This document shows, one piece after another, positions 37,346 to 48,030 of a stretch of 64,000 nucleotides of DNA (position 1 is its first letter; each line of letters opens with the position of its first letter). Origin of the DNA: Oikopleura dioica (taxonomy: Eukaryota; Chordata; Appendicularia; Copelata; Oikopleuridae); the NCBI GenBank assembly GCA_907165135.1, contig OU015569.1, forward strand, positions 8,370,501-8,434,500. The letters are read 5' to 3'. The translations under genes and the position numbers were made by a program. The notes under the pieces are model-generated. The model had not been told where the DNA came from. It made no database searches and was given only the letters and a program-made list of their open reading frames with translations.

Positions 37346-38671
37346 TTAATCTTCCTGGGCCTTGGCAAGCGTGCGGAACACGGGGAGGCGATCAGCGGAC
37401 CAGATTTTGGAAGAAACTTCGAGTAAAGTTGACTGCGACGAACTGCCCGCAGCGGGAACCGCACCAGTGCTTGTTGGATTCCATGTTCGAGACCAGCCAT
37501 TCGATGGGACACTGTCGAACTTCGAGCTTGGTGGAGAATAGGACGTCGACTCGGGTTTGGTGATCAATTGAAGTCCGTTAAAATCATCGTAGATGCTCTG
37601 CCAGTAGTCTTCAATCAGCTGTTAGATAATGAGTTGAGAAAATGATCATACCATCATTGTACTGGTTGGAAGACGAGGAGGACTCAGACTCCTGCTGGCT
37701 CAAGATAGAAGCATCCGATTGATTTCGCCAAATCGAGTTCATTGAACCGATAGAGTTCAAGCTCCTGCTAGCAGGAACTGGCATCGATGCAGAGGACTCA
37801 ATCTTTGGCCAATCGGACTCAATCCTTCAAAGACTGTTAATTGACGCAGACTTGAGAAACCTACCCATAATTAAACTCGTTCGATTGGAGAGAAGCAAGT
37901 GTAGCGTTCTTGCGCAGAGTTGTGGATTTGGTAGCGGGCTCGTTCGGAGCTGGCCGCAGCGCTTCTATGTCGTTGTGCACAAAGTGACAGCGGTTGCCAT
38001 AGGGACAGACGCCCACCGTGTGGAAGCTATCACACATCTCAGTCTTGTACTAAAGAAGGATATCGAGATAGCTTAACAGCGAATCCTCTTACTTTTGGAT
38101 GGCGTAAGACATTTCGAAGCTCTTTAGGTGAGTGGGCGAACTGGCACTTCTTTCCGTAGCGGCAGAATCCAGTGTCCTCCCACGATCGACAGAGCTCGGT
38201 TTTGTAGAGAGAAGTCTTAACGATTTAGGTCAACATATTTAGGTAATCCTTATCAAAAACACTCGCTCTGACCAGGGGCCATATTTCAAAGGGTGAAAAT
38301 ATTTTTATCACTAGAAGGGCGTCACTGGACTGACCTGATCGGCCTCTTGCTTCGCCTTAAACTGTCCTCTGACTTTGGTACTCATAATCTGAGTGAATAT
38401 AAAAATATTGCACGCAAGCTCTTGTTAAATAGAGTCGAGCAGCCGGTTGTTTGTGCATTTCTGTCTAAGCTGCAGAATACATCAGTGATTAGCTCGCTGC
38501 GCCCTTTCCCAGTAGTCTAGCGCCCATAATCAAGCCCCGTCTCACCTGCTTTTGACCACTGTCCGATGAATTGCTTGTCATTGATTCGGTGCGCGAACGG
38601 AACTTGGCCAGCTCGTCACGCGACGATTTTCGACTGCTCGGCCGGAAGGAACTTTTCTTCTCCTCGCTCAT
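37346..38671 (-). CDS. tandem CCCH zinc-finger protein, ZFP36/TIS11 (tristetraprolin) type, 307 aa
   Basis: Exons 38671-38546, 38388-38335, 38215-38093, 38049-37865, 37824-37652 and 37608-37346 close a 308-codon frame. The two fingers are diagnostic: [20 protein letters not shown] followed by [11 protein letters not shown], and [20 protein letters not shown] followed by CHFVHN, each with C-x8-C-x5-C-x3-H spacing and the YKTE leader. Proteins of this family bind AU-rich 3' UTR elements and promote mRNA decay. The rest is Ser-rich ([27 protein letters not shown]), with a Pro/Ser tail. Introns are 40-157 bp. The last acceptor, at GAAG|ACTAC (37609), was chosen over a nearer CAG because only it keeps the frame. 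Confidence 0.85.
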
Positions 38672-41615
38672 GTTCTCAGCTAGATGCAATGGAGACAATA
38701 CAGTGAGGATTTTCAGTAAGGCTCGATCGAATCGGTCTGTCGCTCGTCGAGGGTCTTATTTTTGCAGATGTCACAGTAGTCGGTTTCCAAATACATGTAC
38801 AATCTAAAAAGGCTCGCTTGAAACTCGTGACTTGCTCTAGAAGTTCACATCGAGACACTTTGATAGGAAGAGTGATTGTTATGCAATCTCAGAAAAACTA
38901 CCAAAAATGAACTTCGGGATTCGGGATCAAGAATAAGAATAGCTTGGATTGTTTCTCTCCGGGTGTTTTTTGTCATGTGACCAGAGATGCAACCAAAAAT
39001 CGTAAAAGGTTTATGGCATTCAAGAGAGATTCGAAAGTAAGCGAGGTCGAGATGAAAACTCGGTTCACCTGATCACGCACGCTCGTAAAAATAAAATCAT
39101 AAAAGAGCGTCCTATGGGAATCGCCCTAATGGGCTGCTAGTAATTCATTCTTTCTACTTATCGAGTTACGTATTTCTCGCGTCTGGAGGAGTGTCTCTCG
39201 AGTATTAAAGAGAAGGGGCATGGATGTCCCGTCTGTTTCACAGCCGATTAGCCGTCACGGCTCCGGGCCACGTCATTTAGTCATCTTTAACATTTTATTG
39301 CTTTAACTCGCCCTTTGTCATTTCCTCGGCCACATTCCTGTGCCGCCACTGGCGAGACTACTCAATTTAATTTGAAAAAGAAAGATACGATGGGCTGGGA
39401 AGATGACGACGGAAGGAGAATTTCTCTTTAATAACAGGGTCTGTCTCTGTGAACCAAGCCGGGACGACTCCTGAATACAACAACTCAATTGTAAATTCAA
39501 AACAAAAGGAAAAAGTCGATTTTAATTGATTCATATAATAAACAAAGGGGTATTGATGGCAACGCTCGATAAATAGAGGTGAATGGCCCCTGCTACATAA
39601 AGGCCCCGTACTCGTGCTTTACGTAAGCCACGTCCCATTGCCAGCAATTTAAGCAGACAAAAGGCTGACTGGCCTTAGACGCATTATGGAAGTACTCTTG
39701 ATCTTGATTTATGTCTGACTGCTACTCATTCTCCTCCGCTCTTTTTCTGTTCAAACGAGAAGTTCTCTCATCTCATGTTTCCAGGTAGACTAGCTGGGCT
39801 AGTTTGCCTTTTGCTAAATTCTAGTAGTTTTTAGCAAGTCGTCATTTTCGCATTTTACGTAACCCAAGTTTTACATTAATAGCCACCATAAAGTAGGCAA
39901 ATAACTAGCGTTATGTTTATATTCACGAGAAATGAGAATGAACTCAGTGCGAGTTCATGGCCAGTCCTTGACCGCGCCCAAGCGAGTTGAACAAGAACGG
40001 AGCAGGGAAACAGTCTATTTTCGAATGCTGATGAGCAAGGCTTTCTCTTTTCTCTTTGGTACAGATAAAAAATCAATAGGGGGACGCTCTTCCCGAATAC
40101 TTGTATAATCAAGAAATAATTCAACGTTTTACTTATGAATGACGAAAACTCATCTCATCAGCCTAACGCGTAGATGAGCACGAGCCAAAAAATGGAAAAC
40201 GGGACTCGGTTACGTTTCTCTAAAGCTGACTGGCGTATATGTCTATGTCATAATAATATTTGAAGTCACTATTTGAACACTCGACGTAGCTTTGAGAACA
40301 CATTCAGCTCGAAAATATTGATTCATTTTCAACGCCATCGCAATGGAGAACCCTAACGACCAGCCAGATGTGCTATTTCTCACATTCAATTGTAAACTGG
40401 CGGACCTGTTTTTCCCTGTCATCAATTATACTTCAAAATTGAAACACTACAGCAAAGCGGGTAGAATGAATAATCCTCATTTATACCAGCCTAATATACT
40501 TCCAAGGAGGCAGAACTTCTTAAAATCCGAATCTGATCTCTTTTCTGTAAACATATAGGAGAGTATAGTACCATGAAGTTTTACTCTTGAGGGAGAAAGC
40601 CCCTGGGCCCCCTTCCCCGTATCCCGCACAAATCACTGTCGGGGAAGTCTAGAAAATTTCTTAACCACTTGCTTGGCGGTTTAGAAGAATCTCGAGATTC
40701 TGAAGAACAGAATCTGGAAAGTAAACGGGTCTGAGCCAATGAGAGAGCCGACAAGGGTTTGCGCGGCTTCTCCCCAAAATTAGGCGCGCTCAGAAATGCC
40801 CATGTCCCGGGCCAATATCTCTCGCCACATGTCTTCAGACATGGGCAGATTCTCCTATCTCCCTTAACTGCTCAACTTCATGGTAATTTGGAGGTTGTTT
40901 GTAATGTAGGTGGGTTGAACTCTAGCCAAGCACGCTTTAAATAAATAAATGGGTTTAACCCCAGAGGAACACGTGCTCCTATTCGGGATCCCTGGTCTTT
41001 GCGAGTTCATTACGTCCTAAAGAACGACGGACGCACTTTGCCAGCAAATATTTATTCTCAATTTAAAGTAGTTATCTAACAGCCCCCGCTCATTTACTGA
41101 TTAAATATTCACCAAAGATAGGAATACTAATTAACGAATCAAACGTGCTTTTCTTCTCTGATTTCGGTGCTCTCCTAGCTCTGCTCTTTCTCACGTGATT
41201 TCCCAACTCGGAGCTCTCTCTTTCTTTCCTTTCGAAACGACGTTTAAACGTGGCTGTGTGGATTTTCTCCGGTGGCGAGTGAGTATGCGCGGTCATTGTC
41301 CCCGGTGTGTGTATTTTCCCTGTGAAAGCGAGCCAAGAATACTACCGAAATAAAATTTGTGAACTCGGGCGTGGGTGGACGAGTCAGGCTCTTCGAAAAG
41401 AGTCGTCGGATGAGCCAATACAGATCGCCAGCGAATCAGTATTCGCTGTGAGTTATCAGCTCTCCATTCCGTTAAAATTCTGTCAATAATGGCTTCGTTT
41501 TCCTGTTTCGTCTTTCGCTTTGTTATCTGGTCAGCACGAAAATCAGATAACTAAATTTCGATCTCTTCAGTTGCTAGCCCGGGCGGTACCACCACCAGTT
41601 GTTTCACTTTGCTCG
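38672..41615. other. large intergenic region, 2.9 kb
   Basis: Lies between two divergent genes, ZFP36-like (-) and geminin (+). I see no supported coding exon, RNA gene or transposon ends. Short open frames here show no family resemblance. Confidence 0.4.
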
Positions 41616-42442
41616 ATGACATTAGACGTGAAGAATAGAGTTTTGAAACCAGTCCAGGAATCTCGATTTCGCAGCGATTCTGACCCAACCTCGCTGAAGA
41701 ACGCCAAAGAAGCCATGTCAAAGTAGGCCGGAGTGAATTGCTGCTTTCTTAGGGTAACTTCAGGAAATCCCGCCAACAGTCCATCACTGCCTTCACCATC
41801 TTCAAGGACAAAGCGACAATAGAGAACGATAAATCAACCGTCTATTCATCAACTCCCGAAAAGTCGAAAGCCAAAAACGCAAGTTAATTAATTTGCTCTG
41901 CGGGAGAGCACTATTGTACCATCCATTTCAAGTGGAACTTAAACATAAGCAGTAATAATTCTCACGATAGAATAGGTATTAGCTTTTACCTTGAATTCAC
42001 CGGTAATGATAGTCAATTCACTTCCAAAAAATAGGTTTTAGAAAATTCTGGAAACGAAGGGAGTGCAGTACTCCCCAGTAAAGAACGCAGTGGACAGCGC
42101 TGTGGACCTGGAATCGTCCCAGCCGAACGATGCTTACTGGAAATCTCTAGGTCTGCTGGAGAACTCAACAAGTAATCATTTCTTTGCTAGCCGAGGAGCG
42201 GGAAAAAGCTCTGAACGAGACGCTCGAAGAAAACAAGTCTCTTTGTGAAATCATGGAGGTGCGCCAACAAGAACTTGAAGAACTCGCGGTAAATCTGCTA
42301 AGGGATACCCTTGATTTTATAAAACGTCATTCAGGTGGAAAACGCTGAGCTGACAGAAGAGAACCGCCTTCTTGCTGATAAGGCCGCGTCGTTGAGCCAT
42401 TTTGAGAAAATCATTGCCGAACTTACGAACGAAATCGCGTGA
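41616..42442 (+). CDS. GMNN: geminin-like coiled-coil replication inhibitor
   Basis: Exons run 41616-41722, 41764 to about 41882 (or 41839), about 42042/42064-42150, 42191-42288 and 42335-42442. The N-terminus has KNRVLKPVQESRFRSDS; the second exon has KSRQQSITAFTIFKDKA. The diagnostic part is NDAYWKSLAEEREKALNET then LEENKSLCEIMEVRQQ and ENAELTEENRLLADKAASL, matching geminin's YWKEVAEKRRKALYEAL coiled coil. Geminin binds CDT1 through this region and blocks relicensing of replication origins; the related GEMC1 and multicilin share the coil. The second-to-third exon junction is ambiguous, because two acceptors (TTTTAG at 42041 and GGGAG at 42063) fit different donors. Confidence 0.78.
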
Positions 42443-42632
42443 ATACACAAATATTACACTTTTGCGCTGTCACTGCGAGTTTTTCTTTTACGCTTTCAAA
42501 TACACTTGCTTTTTGAATGTTCCTGTCTGGGATTTTCTCCCCGCGGAAATCTAATAAAAACAAATGTCAACTACACTTACTCGCGATCTCCGACGACTGA
42601 GTCAAAGAGGCGGATGAAAGAGAGAATTTCAT

Positions 42633-43143
42633 ATGAGCAGGGCATCCAAGCAAGATGGGGGTTCAATGATTTCAACTGGCCAAAAGTACTGGGATTTTTT
42701 CGAGTGTAAGGTAGGAGGCGCAAACTGGGGCACGCGGGGTGTCAGGCTAAACGAGCTTTGCAAAGCCACTTGGATTCTTTTTAAGCTTAAATGGCTAGTC
42801 TTCCTAATCCCGCGGAAATGACCTTTCTAGTGTTTCTTTCATCCCTTACAGAGGAGGTAAGGGATGGCGTAGCGCTTTACTAAACGCTTCTCAGACAAAT
42901 AATTATCGATCTATGGAAAGAGCAATCGATTCCGCGGGGAAAGGCAGCACGAGCCAGAGTGCTGCACAGAACAACTTCTGGAAAATGTTTGCTGCCAGTC
43001 TGCTGGAGACAGCGCAGACAATGCTGCTCTCGGATCGTAGCCGGAACGAGCCAATCAGAGCTAAACGAGAGACCCTTCCAGCACACATCTCTCCTGATAT
43101 CCCGATCGTCCTCTTCATTCTCTCCCTTCACTCATCAGGATAG
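42633..43143 (+). CDS. possible two-exon gene, unrecognised, 108 aa
   Basis: An open exon 42633-42710 (MSRASKQDGGSMISTGQKYW then DFFECK) ends in AAG|GTAGG. It joins in phase to 42895-43143, after the acceptor CGCTTCTCAG, giving a frame with NNFWKMFAASLLETAQ and SRNEPIRAKRETLPAHI. It might instead be the 5' part of the membrane-protein gene that follows. No family is recognised, and the opposite strand is also open here. Confidence 0.3.
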
Positions 43144-43789
43144 GGTCGAGTTAATCTCTCATTTTATTTAACATGAGGCATGTCATCTTTACTCAAGCCC
43201 CATCAACCGCAATTATGGTTATTTGACGCACTCCTCAATAATTCATGTGAAGTTATGGCCCTCAAATTAAAGTTTATCTCGAACTTTGACTAAGTAATAG
43301 CTGCAAACTTTTCAGATTAATCACAGAACTTTCTCATAAGCAATCTTCTTTAATACCATTATTAGTAATAATTTATTACCATTTAAAGGATGCATTTTGC
43401 TCTGCTCTATGAAATTGTAGGGATGGTCAGAAGAAGAGCAGGATAATCTGCCCTGGGGAGATTCTTACCATTATTGTGAAGTATTTATTGCTGGTGCTTA
43501 ATCACGGCGATCTGCTGTGGGAAAGACCGACTTTGACCCTGAGAGACAGAACGATACTTTCACTTGGCTAATTTTTATGCAACTTAGGTAAAGCAACGCG
43601 TCTTGCTTGGATAAATAGGGGATTAAAGACAAAAGAAAGGGTGATCCATGTTAGATCCTTATTAGTTTCCGTAGAAATCACAAATACCGTTGTCCGGGAT
43701 AGCTTAGTGCGGCCGATGATGGGGTCGACTAGAGAAATATTGATAATGTGGAAGATGTTGAATTTATGATTTCTAACTTTGTGATTTAG

Positions 43790-44331
43790 CCTTGAAGAGA
43801 AAAACGAGAAATCTTTGGATGATGAGAAAATTCAAAAGGCGCTTGTCACCGGCCTGGTCTGCGGCTTCATCTTCATGATCTCTGTGATCGGACTTGTGTG
43901 GTACTGCCATTCGCGTAGGGTAAGCATACGATGCCAGCATCAACGTTTTTCAATTCGTTTAGAAACAACATCCATCGCTCGAGAAAGAAAAATTCCCGAT
44001 GAACCGGCAGAGGAGCCTGTCGAGTTTCCCTCCGAACGCAAACAATCAGAAGACTTGATCCGACTCCCATCTCAAGCAGATGGAACTTGCAATACTATTC
44101 ACACCTTCCATACTAACAACAAAGAATCGCAAGAAGATCGACGTCCCGCCGCCCAAGACATCTTCGCACCGCTGCAACAGACTCAGAGGTTTGACAGGCG
44201 ACGGCGAGCGCGTAGTAACGCAAATTAATTGTAGTAATGATGAGCCCATTAATGCAAATGACTTCCAACCTTCCACTTCGCAAAGCCGCTTTACTGTCGT
44301 GGCGGCCGATGTCACAGAATCGCCCATGTAG
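43790..44331 (+). CDS. single-pass membrane protein C-terminal region, exon structure uncertain
   Basis: After an acceptor GTGATTTAG (43781-43789) an open exon encodes LEEKNEKSLDDEKIQKAL then a clear membrane span VTGLVCGFIFMISVIGLVWY and the stop-transfer CHSRR. Two continuations are possible. Reading straight on gives a charged tail (IARERKIPDEPAEEPVEF) that ends at 44228. Using the GTAAGC donor after SRR gives KQHPSLEKEKFPMNRQ, and a further junction could reach a frame ending at 44331. The N-terminal signal or ectodomain exons were not identified; they may lie at 42.6-43.7 kb. The family is unknown. Confidence 0.45.
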
Positions 44332-44454
44332 AAAACGTAACAATCCCGAAACAATACGAACCGCCTTCAACACTTATATTGCTGACAATTCAACTACTGT
44401 TCTTCTTATCTAAAGCTTAGAGCTAGAAACTCGATTTCCAATTGATGATTTCAG

Positions 44455-46676
44455 ATGGCGCTTCAGCCGAATCAGCAGGTTCGCGTTGCCTACGATTTTC
44501 AGGGAGAAGCCGCAAATGAAGAGTTGACCGTCAGAGAAGGCGACATTTTGAAAGTTCTCTTCACAGATGTGGGCGAAGGGTGGATTCAGTGTGAAAGTAA
44601 ATATATCCTCTTTCGCTTTTCAATTGATTCATTTATTGGTTCCAGACGCCAATGGCCAGTCCGGTTTGGTACCTGAAGCATACGTCGAGAAAGTAGAAGC
44701 GTCCATGCCGTCCCCTCAAGTGCAGAGCGCAGACAGTGGTTGGGGAATGGACGCTTTCGGAATCTCCGCACAGCCTGCAGGTAAACTTCAACATATACAA
44801 TCGCCGAATACTGTAGCAATCTATCCATCATTTATGATCTGTAGCGCAGCCATCAAATAATTTCGGCAGCGACCCATTCGGCAATGATCCGTTCGGCTTC
44901 GGAACAGCCAAGCCGGCTGCTCAGCCAGTCTCTACATCACAAAATGATCCCTTCGAGAGCAAAAATGATCCATTCGCCCCAACTCCATCTCGAACAGATG
45001 TTTCTTCGTATAATTCAGGCTTCGGTAGGCTCTAGCTCAATTCAAAGCTGAATTAACCGTTCAAATAGAATCGGAAAAGACTATGAGTGGAATGACAGAC
45101 CAGTTCCAGGACGCCACGCTTTCGTCCTCAAAGAAAAGTGGGATCTTCGGCGGAAAGAACAAGTTCACGGATCCATTTTTCATCGGACCATCGCCCGGTC
45201 CATCCCACGACGACTCCATCGCATCCGTCGATTCAGAAGGCGAAATAGTAAGATGGAGAGGCAATAATGAATCTTTCTCGGTATCTGTTGGGAATCCCGA
45301 GAAAAGTTCGAAACTGGGAGGAATGAAAACCTTCATCCAGTACCAAATAACGCCAACGAATACCGGCCGCGGCGTTTTGCGCCGATACAAGCACTTCGAC
45401 TGGCTGCATGAGCAGCTCACGAGAAAATACGCGGCCGTCGCGATTATTCCACCACTGCCTGGGAAACAAGCGACGGGAAGATTTGATGATGACTTCGTCA
45501 CTGATAGAATGAGTCGGCTTCAGTGCTGGTCTGTCAGAATGTGCAGACACCCGCTGATGTCATCTGCGTCTGTTTTTCAACATTTCCTGACCTCATCAGG
45601 TTCGTGCTCTCCAGAAATCATTGTCATTTTCTTATTTAGATGACGAAAAGATTTGGAAAAATGGAAAAAGACAAGCAGAGAAGGACGCTGTTGTTGGCGA
45701 AATTTTCTCTTTGCAACTCAAAGTTCCGGAAGAACCAATCGAACATATGAAACATCAGGTCTGGCTCGCAGAAAGAACGAAACACAATAAATTAATGGGC
45801 GAAGTTGTAAATCAAATGTACTCTTCTTCCGCAAGTCTTCAGGTTAGTAAGCAACAGTTTTGATTGTTCAAGACGAACAATTGCGAATTTCTAATGAGCT
45901 ATTGTTGACGTTTTCCTTTTAGCATAAAATGAGTACGTCTTGCAAGAAAGATTATGAAAAGCTAAGCCAAACGGCAGCCGCATTGGCAGATGCCACCCAG
46001 TTCGACAGATCAGAAGGAAATCAAAAGCTGCTGAAAGCTCTCCAGGTATCGAATTTTCGATGTTGATCGTCTACAATTACCTAATTCGTAGGCCTTTTCT
46101 GGAGAAATGAAAGTCGTTGGAGAAACCGTCTGTTCGCCAGATAATTGGATTCCTCTGAGCGAAGGACTTCTTGAGTACAGAGGATTGCTGCATGCTATGC
46201 CACAGCTGCTTAGTACAAACACCTCCGTGATGGGCCGTCTCGACGAAATGAGAAAAGCGCAGATTTCACAAAAGGTAGAAATCAGATTCTCTCAAGCGTG
46301 CAGCGAGACGCCCATTCGAAAGCCCCGCAGAGTTGATTGGTCTTAATTTTAGGTTTCGAGCGAGCAGTTAAACGAAGCAAAAAGACGAACCGACAATCTA
46401 TCATATGCTGTGAAGGCAGAAATCCAGTATTTCGACGACGAGAGGGTGAAGGACACAACTTCGCTGATAGCAAATTTCCTCAAGCTCCAGATCGCAGCGC
46501 ACCAGAAAGCGGTCGCCTCTCTTCAGGGCGCCCTTCAGTCTATGGTTGACATATTCGGCCGTGATGTCGGAGATGATCTAGCTAGGGGTTCGGAACTATC
46601 ATTTATAACAAAATCTTCATTTAACAAAATATCCTTAAATCCTTCCTTGGCATATATTTTAACGCCAAAGCTTTAG
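44455..46676 (+). CDS. sorting nexin of the SNX9/18/33 group (SH3-PX-BAR), 606 aa
   Basis: Eight exons (44455-44596, 44646-44780, 44845-45024, 45069-45599, 45640-45842, 45923-46045, 46092-46274, 46353-46676) close a 607-codon frame. The SH3 domain is residues 1 to about 62 (VRVAYDFQGEAANEELTVRE, GLVPEAYVE). A low-complexity linker carries four DPF motifs (SDPFGNDPFG, NDPFES, NDPFAP), typical AP-2 binding signals. The PX domain follows, with FIQYQITPTN, RRYKHFDWLHEQL and PPLPGKQATGRF (phosphoinositide pocket), then a helical BAR domain to the C-terminus. This group bends membrane and recruits dynamin in endocytosis (family knowledge). ATTTCAG|ATG at the start is a likely trans-splice site. Only one member of the vertebrate trio is represented, so I give no paralogue symbol. 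Confidence 0.9.
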
Positions 46677-48030
46677 CTACACTTACAGCCAATTCCAGGA
46701 AAAATAATCAAGAATTTCCCGAAAATAGCCATGCATGAAAATGAGAAATTAAATTTATAATTTATTCAATTGAACGCGGATAAATACAGCGACGATGGAA
46801 GTTTGAAAAATAAAATTTATCGGCAAAAGTTAGAATTGTATTTTGGAATGAGTTCATGAATTTATAGGCGCGCTTTTTTCATGAAAACTGTCAGAATCAC
46901 TGTATTTGCCTGCGCTAACGATTCGTAATTACGTAAGGTCGTGCACTGAAAATTCAATTCATTATGAAATGGAACAAGAAGTGTACCGGAGTTTGAAATT
47001 TTGCAATTTTGTTGACTTTTGACAGACTGCGTCCGCCGCGTTTCGTATTGATTTTTTACAAAAAAAGCCATCGATCAGGTGGGAATCCTCTGGGAGCTGA
47101 TTTTCGGAGCGCCGCTGTTAGCCGTCAAATGACACGAATGTCGCTATTTTCTCAAATTCCCAACCCAAGGATAGAGTATCTAAGGAGAGAAATCGAAATA
47201 AAGCGCGAGAAATCTGCTGATGCCCAAAAGCTAGAGGGAAACTAAACTGCATCCAATTTGACATTTGGTGCTGTTGTGACCGACGCTTTGTATGGGCAAG
47301 TCGCTCGGACATTTATTAATGTTGTAAACGTTCATATACCCATATTATCACATTCATCATCGAACTTCACCAATCACTGGTACCGCGTGAGTTGTCTTTG
47401 ATGTGCGAAGACATAAAAATCATTTCTCCATGCGTAGAGCTCCCCATCAAAGCTTTTCATTCATCCACATAAAAATTACTCACCATGTGAACCATTTGCA
47501 GTACTTTGACGATGTTCGACAAGGCGAAATGCTGTAACATTGCCTGCGTGACTCGTAACAAGACCTTCCGTCGACGGTCTACGGTAGCCAAGGACACCGG
47601 GAAGTGCAATTCTACATCTTCATATTTATATATATTTATATTCTACGCCAAATTGCTCTTACTTGCTTTCAACAGTATATCTTATGAGCCGAGTGCATTT
47701 TTAACACGAGTTTAACAATAATTGATTCCACACTGATCGAACATTCTACGATGATTGATGGTTAGCCATCCATATTTGTTTCCGTTAATTATGGCAGGAA
47801 CACCTGTCACAATAGAGTGGTATGTTCCATGGGGTCACTCGTGTTTGATTTACACTTTTTCTGATCAGCTCCACCCTGCACCGGGGCGACGGACTTCATT
47901 TTTGCGAGGGAACCCTTTTTCCAATCCTTTCAATCAAAATCTCTACATTTTACTGTTTTGAATCAAAGGTTACTCTTCTTGATTTTCAATATTCAATGAA
48001 ATTTCCATTGACGAGAGCTATTCTTTAGAA
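46677..48030. other. intergenic, 1.35 kb, mostly empty
   Basis: AT-rich with no supported gene apart from the weak short frame at 47138-47245. Nothing else recognised. Confidence 0.35.
47138..47245 (+). CDS. short open frame resembling a G-protein gamma N-terminal helix (very tentative)
   Basis: MSLFSQIPNPRIEYLRREIE followed by IKREKSADAQKLEGN is a charged helix with the register of G-gamma N-termini (R.LVEQL..E..I.R.KVS). It stops after 35 residues. I could not find a following exon with the expected DPLL...NPF and CaaX end, so this may be chance or a first exon whose partner I missed. Confidence 0.15.
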   Translation: MSLFSQIPNPRIEYLRREIEIKREKSADAQKLEGN